Assembly (NCBI RefSeq): GCF_033958435.1
Contig: NC_134139.1
Coordinates: 207,993,501-208,057,500 of the forward strand
DNA length: 64,000 nt
Direction of reading: 5' to 3'
DNA from: Carettochelys insculpta
Taxonomy: Eukaryota; Chordata; Testudines; Carettochelyidae
The first letter of the stretch is position 1. Each line of letters starts with the position of its first letter. Made by a program: the position numbers and the translations under genes. This document shows positions 12,527 to 22,081 of the stretch, in pieces. The notes below the pieces were generated by a model. That model was given only the letters and a program-made list of their open reading frames with translations, did not search any database and was not told the DNA's origin.

Positions 12527-14214
12527 TATCTCCCGACTTTTACTGGGGGGAGGGCAGTGGCAGGGGCATGATAGGTTGGCGATAGCTCCTTTCCCTGGCA
12601 GACCCTGAGCGCACAGGGCTGCAAAGCAAATTCGGCTTTGCTGTCTGGTCTGCAGCCAGAAAGGGAGCTCTGCTCTGGGCCGCAGGACGGGCTGCTCCCA
12701 CAGCCACTGTAGCAGTGCCATCTGCTGGGAGAGAGAACCCCAGCACACCCAGCTCAGTGCGGGGGAGAGTGGGGACCCTGGACCCCTGCCCACCTGCCCT
12801 GCTGCTCTGATGCCAGCGGCAACGGATGTGGAGGTCTTGGGGGGAGCCCTGTGCCAGCTGCCCCCTTGGGTTCCCCACTCAGCTCTCAGGTGCAGCTGGC
12901 AGGCCACGGCTCTGGTGAGGCACCTAGCACCGAGAATGCCAGAGGCTGGCGGCCAGACCCCCGCTGCAAACGCAGGGAGCTGGAGACAGGCGCTGGGGAT
13001 GCAGCGAAAGGTGCTCCGGACCCTGGCCTTGATGCCGATCCTTCCCTGTGCCATGCTGGCAGAGTGGGTATCAACCCAGCCTGCCCAGAATGTGGGCTTC
13101 ACCCAGGCCCTCCGAGGCTGGGTCCATCACAGCCACAGGCAACCCCGTCCTTCCTCCTGGAGACTCCAGGCTCCTCCTCTCACACTTCAGCGCCTTCAGA
13201 GGGGCCCAAGCCCTGCAGCCTGGGGCTGGGGAGATCACCTCTTCTGGGGCGGGGGCTGCCCCTCCCCTTCTCCCACTCCCTCTCAGCAGGGCCAGGCAAC
13301 TGCAGCCCGCACTGTATGGGAGTTAGCAAGCCCAGAGCATTGTGGGAATTTCCCATCTTTGCTTGCGGGGGGGTTGTTCCCCTGCATGCCAAGGGGCTCA
13401 GCTCCCAGCCCACCCCTGCAGACCGGGAAGGGTTTTCAGGAGCGCCCCTCCGGGGAGGCCCCAGAAGACATGGAGGGCTGCCCATCACCCTCCATGCAGA
13501 AGATCCCTTCAGGGTGGGATCAGACCCGCCCTGGTGTCTTATGACGTGGGACTGATTTTTCTAGCTGTGCCCAGAAACCCCGTCCTATTACGCCTGGTGA
13601 CAGCTAAAGCCAGGGAGCGGGAGAATGGCTCAGAGCCCCGGCGAGGAGCCAGGACTTGGCTGGAGATGGTGGGTTCTACAGGGGATTGGCCACCAGCCGT
13701 GGGGAGCCTGTCCCAGCCCCCTCTCGCCCCATTGCCTGGAGGAGCTGGAGCATGGCCCTTGACCATCATCACTCTGCCCTCCTGGTCAGCAGGGGAGTGC
13801 TGGGCCCTGTGTTAGATCTCAAACCCTGGCTGGGGATGGCGCTTGCCCGCTCCAGGCCTAAGCACTGAGGGGGCATTTGCAGCAGGCAGGCAGTTTCCCA
13901 CAGGCCAGACAGGCAGGGTGCCGGAGGGGGTTCATCTCCCGCCGCAGCCTGGGTGTGGCTCTCCAGCTGGAGTCACCTGGGCACCTCTCACCAGCTCTTG
14001 TGGGGCCTGGGGCTGCCTTGATCCCACTCCTGGGGACACAGCTTGGCCTCCCGTTTGGCTCGGTGATAATCATAAATTAATCCAAGCTGGAGGGTCCCGG
14101 CCACCCGAATGTCTCCTCGGAGGGCGGCAGGTCCATACGCCCATCCTGCCATCATCCGTCCCTGCAGCGACCTGGGAGTCAGGAAATCAGTAGTGGATAG
14201 TGACAGAGCAACCA
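12527..14214. other. GC-rich intergenic block, no gene recognised
   Basis: Frames of up to 244 codons are open in several phases on both strands at once, which marks them as compositional. No domain or exon chain supports a gene. Confidence 0.45.
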
Positions 14215-14603
14215 CAGGTTTACCACAGTCATACTAAGCCTGGAACTTTTCCTTGCAACAAGCCCCATCGCCAACTTTGTCCATGTATCTATTCTGGAGA
14301 TACCATCACTGAATCTAACCACATTACTTACAGAATCAGGGGCACATTCGCCTGTTCCTCAGCTAACATCATATATGCCATCATGTACCAACAATGCCCA
14401 CACACCATGCACATAGGGCAAACCGCAAACACTCTTTGCCAAAGAATGAATGGGCACAGAACAGACACCAAAAAGCTCCAAACACACAAACCTGCCAGGC
14501 AGCACGTTAATGGCGTGAGCCGTTCTGTTAAAGACCTGAAAGTCCGTGTTTTGCTGAAAAGGAACTTTAACAACCGTCTGCAGCGTGAATGTTCAGAACT
14601 GTC
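14215..14603 (+). mobile_element. Penelope-like retroelement fragment, GIY-YIG endonuclease
   Basis: A frame open from 14200 to 14607 encodes the C-terminal endonuclease region of a Penelope-like (Neptune type) element. An upstream Cys/His cluster (PCNKP...CPCI) precedes TYRIRGTFACSSANIIYAI and MHIGQTANTLCQRMNGHR, which hold the GIY (here IIY) and YIG (here HIG) motifs and the conserved R/H after them. The tyrosine of YIG is replaced by histidine, so activity is doubtful. The reverse transcriptase is missing; the copy is 5' truncated and abuts a CR1 3' end at 14604. Assignment is by motif order. Confidence 0.8.
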
Positions 14604-16185
14604 ATAAGAACATAAGAACGGCCATACTGGGTCAGACCAAAGGTCCATCCAGCCCAGTATCCTGTGTGCTGACAGTGGCCAGTGCCAGATGCCCCAGAGG
14701 AGGTGAACCGAAGACAATGATCAAGCGATTTGTCTCCTGCCATCCATCTCCTGCCTTCGACAAAAGGCTAGTCACCATACCTTACCCCTTGCTAATAGCC
14801 ATCTATGGACCTAACCTCCAAACATTTATCGAGCTCTTTTTTAAACTATGTTAGGCTGCGTCTACACGTGCACGCTACTTCGAAGTAGCGGCAGTAACTT
14901 CGAAATAGCGCCCGTCACGTCTACACGTGTTGGGCGCTATTTCGAAGTTGAAATCGACGTTAGGCGGCGAGACGTCGAAGTCGCTAACCCCATGAGCGGA
15001 TGGGAATAGCGCCCTACTTCGACATTCAACATCGAAGTAGGGACGTGTAGACGATCCGCGTCCCGCAACATCGAAATAGCGGGGTCCTCCATGGCGGCCA
15101 TCAGCTGGGGGGTTGAGAGATGCTCTCTCTCCAGCCCTTGCGGGGCTCTGTGGTCACCGTGGGCAGCAGCCCTTAGCCCAGGGCTTCTGGCTGCTGCTGC
15201 TGCAGCTGGGGGTCCGTGCTGCATATACAGGGTCTGCAACTAGTTGTTGGCTCTGTGTATCTTGCACTGTTTAATGAAAGTGTGTCTGGGAGGGGCCCTT
15301 TAAGGGAGCGACTTGCTGTTGAGTCCGCCCCGTGACCCTGTCTGCAGCTGTGCCTGGCTCCCTTATTTCGATGTGTGCTACTTTGGCGTGTAGACGTTCC
15401 CTCACTGTGCCTATTTCGATGTTGGGCTGAGCAACGTCGAAGTTGAACATCGACGTTGCCAGCCCTGGAGGACGTGTAGACGTTATTCATCGAAATAGCC
15501 TATTTCGATGTCGCAACATCGAAATAAGCTATTTCGAAGTTGGGTGCACGTGTAGACGTAGCCTTAGAGTCCTGGCCTTCACAGCGTCCTCTGGTAAGGA
15601 GTTCCACAGGTTGACTGTGCGCTGTGTGAAGAAAAACTTTCGCATATTAGTTTTGAACCTGCTACCCATTAATTTCATTTGGGGTCCTCTAGTTCTTATC
15701 CTATGAGAACAAGTAAATAACTTTTCTGTGTTCACTTTCTCCACACCATTCATGATTTTATATACCTCTATCATATCGCCCCTCAGTCTCCTCTTTTCTA
15801 GACTGAAAAGTCCCAGTCTCTCTAGCCTCTCCGCATATGGGACCCCTTCCAAACCCTTAATCATTTTAGTTGCCCTTCTCTGAACCTTTTCTAATGCCAA
15901 TGTATCTTTTTTGAGGTGAGGAGACCACATCTGCACGCAGTACTCAAGATGTGGGCGTACCATAGTTTTATATAGGGGAAGTAAGATATTCTTGGTCTTA
16001 TTTTCTATCCCTTTTTTAATTATTCCTGACATCCTATTTGTTTTACTGGCTGCCGCTGCACACTGCGTGGATGTTTTCAGAGAACTATCCACTATAATTC
16101 CAAGATCCCTTTCCTGATCTGTTGTAGCTAAATTTGCCCCCATCATATTGTATGTATAATTGGGGTTATTTTTCCCAATAAACTG
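14604..16185 (-). mobile_element. CR1 LINE (second subfamily), minus strand, split by a MITE
   Basis: Reads as two pieces of one element: 14604-14850 (3' end, with ACATAAGAACATAAGAACGG) and 15567-16185 (ORF2 C-terminal region). The coding piece has motifs [14 protein letters not shown] and [17 protein letters not shown]. The MITE at 14854-15563 separates them, with the TTA target duplicated on both sides. Removing the MITE and one TTA restores collinearity with the copy at 6385-7185. Confidence 0.93.
14854..15563 (+). mobile_element. Harbinger-like MITE, 710 bp, copy B, with TTA duplication
   Basis: The ends are GGCTGCGTCTACACGTGCAC and GTGCACGTGTAGACGTAGCC, an inverted repeat of about 37 bp with a few mismatches. 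TTA flanks both sides (14851-14853 and 15564-15566), the 3-bp target typical of PIF/Harbinger elements. The interior has no transposase. It contains TCGA palindromes, a CTG/CAG-rich segment (about 15180-15215) and a non-palindromic core. It sits inside a CR1 whose empty counterpart is at 7093, so the boundaries are certain. Confidence 0.93.
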
Positions 16186-16186
16186 T

Positions 16187-16665
16187 CATTTATATTCAAA
16201 TTTGACACATTCACACATGGTTTGAATGGGGACAGCAATTACCTGGCCCATTAGAAGAACTCTTTTACATGCTTTGTTTTATGGAACTCATAACTTCCTC
16301 ACCCTACACCCCCTGCTCTTCTCTCTTGGAAGAGAGGCTGCTGAACTCTCTTTTATATTCAAATTCGACACATTAATGCATGGTTTTAACTGGGATGGGA
16401 ATTTTCTGGGTCATTACAGGGGCTGGTTTGCATACTTGGCTTAATCTAATTCTCGACTCCCCCCTGCTCCTCTGCTGTCTGATTTGCTCACCTAGATAAT
16501 TTTTTTTTCTGATTTGTCCACCTTGATTACTGGTTTTGGGTTCTCTGTGCTTTAAATAGTGAGTCTGTTCTGGTCTGGCTCTGGGCTGAAGAAATGGGTC
16601 TGTCCCACGAGAGCTCATCACCTAATACATTATTCTGATAGTCTTTAAAGTGCGACAGGCCAGCT
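16187..16665 (+). mobile_element. SINE-like dispersed element (same family as the 49.4 kb palindrome)
   Basis: Shares with 49777-50092 the order CATGGTTT...GGGTCATT, TTTGCTCACC, TGATTTGTCCACCTTGATTA, then AGCTCATCACCTAATACATT and AGTCTTTAAAGTGC. A segment around TTATATTCAAATT and GACACATT occurs twice (about 16190-16235 and 16350-16390), so the copy has an internal direct duplication. Non-coding. Family name unknown to me. Confidence 0.6.
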
Positions 16666-17898
16666 GTTTGTTTTCAGTAGTGGATGAAAGGCTGGGGCAG
16701 TCTCCTTGCTCAGCAGTAGCACCCACGCCCGGGGGGGTGGGCACGCCACAGAAGGGAAGCAGGGACTGAAGCTGTGGAGAAAGGGGTCACTATTTACCAG
16801 GGTGAATGGGGGAGCTGGCAACACGAGGCAGGGCCAGGAAAGAGGCACAGGCCCAAGGACTCCAGAGTAGCAGCAGGTGGTCTTGCAGCTGATAGAGAAG
16901 TTGCACTTTTAAGAGGGAAGAGCCACTGCAGTCTAGTCGCCTGCTGTAGCCAGACAGCCAGCCCCCTCTCAGACCAGCATTGCTGGGAACACAAGGGAGC
17001 CAAAACAACAGGGCACTTAACATAAATTCCAGCACAGCCTTTGAAGCTGTGAGAAGCACAGGTGTGCTGCTGCAATGTGCCTCTGGGAACATATACAACG
17101 ATTAGGCTCACAGCAGACGGAGAAGCTGTGACAGACATGGCTCTTAGCCCCTACTAAATAACGTGATGCACACACACCCACATCCTAGGTGGGAAAATAT
17201 TTACCCTAATAAAAGAATGTCCAGTAGTCGAAACTTATTGTTTCTCTCCCTTGCAAGTGTAAACTACTCTTGCGAGAGCTGGCGTCGCCCAGACAGACCA
17301 GCCCCAATTTGGCATAAGAAAGGAGAAAGAGAATAAAGGAGTACAGAGGTATAAGTATGGGACCTACAGCACCATGATTTTTGAGTGCTTTTCACTATCT
17401 ATCTGCTGGTCAGATAAGTGACAGCCTCCCAAGGCTTCTGCAGCTAAGAGGGTCCCTGAGCCTTGTCCCTTATTCGTCTTTCCGCGGAATTGAGTGACCG
17501 ATCCTGGCTTGGCACCGCTGGAATCGAGAGATGCAAGGAGGGTAAGAAGCACCCACACCTGATCTCCTATCTTTAGTGTACACATATTTTGAAATAGAGC
17601 TCTATACTTTGTTGTCTTTCTTTGGGATTGTGGCTTCAGCTTTGTAACTTGTTTGTGTGTGTAACATCTATACATTTAAATAAGTAGGCACTAGCAATTT
17701 TGTAACCACATGATTAGAATCTAGTTTAATAAATTTTGGTAACCATTTGTGCATAAGCCTGACTTGTTTCTCTGGTTTACTGTAAAGCAGCCAACACAAT
17801 TAAAGAACCTCAGCCGTTTTGGCTATAAAGCCTGGCCATTAGGTGAGAGTACTAAGAGCCTAGCGTTGAGTTGTGCCGCCTCTACAGGGCAAACTCTT
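16666..17898. other. Unassigned sequence, possibly LTR-related
   Basis: No gene recognised. Features such as AATAAAAG (17206), TTTAATAAATTTTGG (about 17727) and GGCTATAAAGCC (17820) suggest retroviral regulatory DNA leading into the tandem repeat that follows, but I could not define LTR ends. Confidence 0.3.
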
Positions 17899-18155
17899 GG
17901 GGCGCCTGTCAGTCAATCCTGACTGCCCACTGCGAAGGGGCTCTGAGCTCTAGCAGTTAAAGTCACGGGTGTGGAAAGGCTCTTAGTGCTGCCATTGGGG
18001 CACCTGTCAGTCAGTGTTGACTGCCCACTGCGAAGGAGCTCTGAGCTCTAGCAGTTAAAGTCATGGGTGGTTAGGACCTTGGGGCATCCGTCAGCCTAGC
18101 CCGGGCTGCCCGCCGCGAAGGGACAGTGCGTCCTAGCGGTTAAAGTCACGGATGG
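17899..18155 (+). repeat. Triplicated tandem repeat, core about 75 bp, units 98/84/75 bp
   Basis: Three units start at 17899, 17997 and 18081, each with GGGGCRYCYGTCAGYC, then CTGCCCRCYGCGAAGG and CTAGCRGTTAAAGTCAYGG. Units 1 and 2 are closest; unit 3 is diverged. A TATAAAAC box follows unit 3 at 18155. Head-to-tail repeats before a TATA box would fit a promoter or LTR U3 enhancer, but this is inference. Confidence 0.85.
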
Positions 18156-18819
18156 TATAAAACGGGCATAGCTGGCACCTCACCAAACATCCTTGGCCAT
18201 CGGCTAACACCTGCTGCGCGGCTGCCTTCTGCTCTCTCTATCCTCAACCTGGCGCGTGGGGACTGGGTCCTGAACCATGGGGTGTGGCCAGGGATGGGGC
18301 AGGCGCTGCTACACCAGCACTGAGCTGGGACAGGAGGCCAGAACCCAGATACAGCTCGCAGCTGCATAGGGCACCATGAAATTTGGGACAATTGGGTGCC
18401 CTACAAGGCTGCGTGTTTTCTGTATCAGCAGGACAGCCCTGTAGAGAGGCAGGTGAGGACTGGCTAAGGAAGGCCTAGAAAGCAAAGACACACAGCTTCT
18501 GTTTGGTACAAAGGGAAGGGCAGTCAACAGAGGGTACAAAGTACTGGAGTGAGGACATGATTTGGCAGCACTATTTTGGGTGGATCTGGGTAGGCCAGGC
18601 TTGGGTCTGCGAAGACCAGAGAGGAGGGTGTTGCTGCAATCAAGGTGGAGGAGGGTGAGAGATATGATTGTGGGCATGGAGAAGAAAAGTCAAACTAGAG
18701 ATGTGATGCATAAAAAAAATCAGCAAGATTTAGAGAGTCCAGAAGTTAGAGCCTACAGAAAGGTCTATCCAAGGACGGCAGCCAGGTTACAGGGTTGTGA
18801 TGGACATTGGAATAAACCA
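18156..18819. other. Unassigned, probably old dispersed repeat
   Basis: The segment 18540-18680, rich in GGAGGAGGGTG and AGACCAGAGAGGAGG, looks like an old amniote repeat. I cannot name it. No gene is supported. Confidence 0.3.
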
Positions 18820-19330
18820 AGGAAGTTTGATAAAGGCCAAGTACCTTTCTGGTAAGTTCTGAATAAATTGCATCCAAGAGTTTTTAAAGAGCTGGCCGAG
18901 GAGCTAGCTTGGCGCTAGCCAGAATGAGGATTATCAAAAATGGGAAAGTTCTGGAAGAAAGCTAATACTGTGACAATATTTTATAAAACTACACAGGATG
19001 ATTCAAGTAGTTATAGGCTGTCAGCCTGCTATTGACCCTTGGGCAAGACAATGGAACAGCTGATTCAGGACTCAACTGCTGAAGAATTAAAGGAGGGTAC
19101 TGTAATTAATGAAAATCAATATGGATTTATGGAAACAGATCTTGTCAAACTAATTTGAATTTTTGAGATTACAAGTTGAATTGATAAACGGTAATAAGGC
19201 TGATCTAACACATTTGGACTTCTGAAATGGTGGCAAAAAAGATTTTGATTAAAAAGCTAAAATGATACCAATTAATATGGCAAACATTATATGGCTTAAA
19301 ACTGGCTAAGGCAGCATTTCCCAAGCTAAC
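18820..19330 (+). mobile_element. Degenerate CR1-like LINE, reverse transcriptase region
   Basis: Broken translation recalls the N-terminal RT region of CR1: nucleotide words AATCAATATGGATTTATGG, ACAGATCTTGTCAAACTAA and CTAACACATTTGGACTTCTG match the NQxGF, SCLTNL and LDF segments. Many stops and indels. No continuous frame. Confidence 0.55.
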
Positions 19331-19426
19331 TTGGCCACGGAATACTTTTGGGCTTGGAATATATTGATGGAACAGAAACATCTTTGTCCGGCGGTCAGGG
19401 TTCATACCAAAAAATTGCCACACTAA

Positions 19427-19560
19427 GGCTGTGTCTACACTTGCTTTCCTCTTTCAAAAGAGTCAAATGAGGGAAATTGAAAATGCAAATAAGGTGCAGA
19501 TTTACATATCTGATGCTTCATTTGCATATTCTTTCGAAAGAAGAAAAGCGACGTAGAATG
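19427..19560 (+). mobile_element. Fragment of a related Harbinger-like MITE
   Basis: Begins TAA|GGCTGTGTCTACACTTGC, a TIR close to that of the 710-bp MITEs, then has TTTCGAAAGAAG palindromic words. The right half is missing where the 3' end of the minus-strand LINE begins, so only the left end survives. Confidence 0.6.
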
Positions 19561-20571
19561 TAGGCATCCTTCAGTCTGCATAGACTATGGATCGCGCCCT
19601 TTATAGTTTCAATTGAGGACTTCATTTACAGCATCTACTGTGACTATGAAGACCCACACGAGAGTGAAAGTCCTTGCTGCATCTCTTGCAGATGTGGTGG
19701 GTGTCTGTCAAGTCCTTACTGTGCTTTCTGTGCGCTCACTTCTCCTCTGCTAGCTGTCTGATCCTCATCTCGCCCTTCTGAAGGCCCTTGTGTAACCCCT
19801 GCCTCCATCTGCTGCGGTCGTCTGCTAGTTCTTCCCAGTTGTCCAGCTCCATGTCTACCTCTCTGAGGTCTCTCTTGCAGACATCTTTGTAGCGCAGCTG
19901 GGGGCGTCCGGGAGGTCTTTTGCCAGAGGCTAGCTCACCATACAGGATGTCTTTTGGAATCCTTCCATCATTCATCCTGTGGACGTGGCCAAGCCAGCGG
20001 AGCTGATGCTGCCTGAGGAGGGTGTGCATGGTTGGGATTCCAGCTTGCTCGAGGACAGCTGTGTTGGACACTCTGTCCTTCCATGATATTCCAAGGATGC
20101 GCCTGAGGCAGCGCAAGTGGAAGACGTTCAGCCTCTTTTCCTGGCAAGCAAACAGGGTCCAGGTCTCGCTGCTGTAGAGGAGGGTGCTGAGGATGCAGGC
20201 TCTGTAGACTTGCATTTTGGTGTGAGTGTACAGCTTGTTGTTATTCCACACTCTCTTGCTGAGTCTGGACAGAGTTGTGGCCGCTTTTCCAATCCTCCTA
20301 TTTAGCTCAGTGTCCAACGACAGGGTGTCAGTGATGGTGGACCCGAGGTAAACGCACTCGTGGATGACCTCTTAACGTATAGTTGTCAATGCTGATTGAT
20401 GGGGATTCAGCAACATCCTGACCGAGTACGTTTGTCTTCTTTAGGCTGATGGTAAGCCCAAAGTCCTTGCACGCTTTGGAGAACTGATCCAGCAGTTTTT
20501 GAAGCTGGTCTTCTGTGTGAGACACTACAGCAGCAGCATCTGCGAACAGCATGTCTCTGATGAGGACTTCC

Positions 20572-22081
20572 CAATTGAATTGGGTTATCCCAATTGATTC
20601 AACAGCAGATAAATGAAATTGATGCGGTGCACTGAGAGGTGGAAACACCCTGGTGGGCGATTCCAGAGGATGGGACTTTACATCCAGTGGTCCGCACTCT
20701 AAGTGTATTCCTAATGGGGATCCAGGCACTAACTGTTGTTGTGTTGATAGGAATGTGCTGCTACATGATCCGTCAGACAAAGAAAGCTAAGTTACAAGGT
20801 CGGTTGAACAAAGGAATGGAAATGGCAATCAACGCTGCTGTGGTACACCCAAACAGTCATCACATGGAGTGAGAAGTTATAAGACCTATATTCCATATAT
20901 TCCATATATATTCTATATACTCCATATATATCCATAACCTACATTAGTATATCACAAAGTTATAAAACCTATATCCTATATATTCCATATGCACATATAT
21001 TCCATAACACACATTTGTATCTTTGGGATAGTCTTTATATCCCACGAAGCCCTCAGTAGGACAACAAATAGGTGCCTGACCCCCCCACCCCCCATGAACT
21101 CAAGGTCCCGGTCCTAATATTCCCAGGCCCACCATAAGGGACTAAAAAATAATTGGATAATAAAATCTGCCTAATAGTTGTAAGAGGGAATGTGCAGACT
21201 AAAAAGACAGATGGGGCATGAACGTATGGATGGTAACATAAGATAACCACACAACAATGTTTAGCCCACTGGGTTATCTCTAGTCCGTACATTATGCTTT
21301 TCTGGGACGATGGGTAAACATCCTCCCCATAAAAAGACAAAAAGTGGGGGAATGTAGTAAGTACTGGCCCAGTATGAGGCCTTAGGCCTGAACCAAAGTA
21401 ATGATCAAGACTTTGCTAACAGAAAGCAAAGTGCAGCTGTGAGCTAAAGGAATGCACGGCTCACAGACGTTGGCAAGAAGAGGGTTGATGTTGCATAAAC
21501 ATAGCTACCCAGCATAGTGAAGTAGGTACATGGTACCAGAACACCCTACCCTGGAACATCCCACAGATAAGAAAGAATAGGCCAATACATCCCCATGACA
21601 GGGGCAAATGGGTAATATGATGGATAGAGTTGTTTTGTTCAAACCAACATGTACAAAGGGGGAGGTGGCACCTAACTACGTAGAAGGGTTGTACCTCAAT
21701 ACGTCAGGAGTGATGTGTAAGTTGTTTGTACCTGTGTATAAGAATGTAATCCTGGGATGTGGTCTGGGTCCGGCTGAGGGGGCAGTGGAAAGTCCTGCCA
21801 CTGACTAAGCCGAGTCCATTGACCGTGGGTGCATATTTGTAGTGTGCCCTGACTTAGACTAAGAAATCTACAGGGACCTACTATTGTAGCCAATACGGCA
21901 ATAAACCTGGCCGATGCGCCTTCACACCTTACTAGACTCTGTGGTCATTGGGGGTTCTCTTTGAGTCTGCTGTGTCAGCTATCTGCAGAGCTGGGGCAGC
22001 ACACAGAGGCAACACACGCACGCAGCCGAGTGATACATTGGAGAGAGCAGAGCACCACGCTGGTGGCAACTCTGACAACAC
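20572..22081 (+). mobile_element. Endogenous retrovirus remnant: env C-terminal end plus 3' LTR
   Basis: From the left, a frame (about 20579-20872, with one internal stop at 20633) looks like the end of a retroviral transmembrane protein: Gln-rich helix, Trp-Trp motif, one hydrophobic membrane segment, then a basic cytoplasmic tail. AT-rich ATATATTCC repeats follow (20885-21005). A purine tract of AAAAAGTGGGGGAA type lies at 21339-21352. The LTR starts there with TGTAGTAAG and has a TATA-like box (21737) and AATAAA (21900). The 5' LTR, gag, pol and most of env are absent. It lies in the interior of the minus-strand LINE. Confidence 0.75.
21353..22080 (+). repeat. 3' LTR of the ERV remnant, about 728 bp
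   Basis: Starts TGTAGTAAGTACTGGCC just after the polypurine tract and ends ...GACAACA at the LINE junction, keeping TG...CA ends. TATAAGAA at 21737-21744 and AATAAA at 21900-21905 give U3/R order. The right limit is fixed by the resumption of LINE sequence. Confidence 0.7.

Noticed and set aside
12494..13555. Overlapping frames up to 244 codons
   Set aside because: Same reason: simultaneous open frames in several phases on both strands without motifs.
17899..18155. CRISPR-like array
   Set aside because: Three units of a tandem repeat in eukaryotic DNA, without short identical repeats and unique spacers of constant size.
21608..21808. 66-codon frame inside the LTR
   Set aside because: Lies in LTR U3 sequence; no protein similarity.
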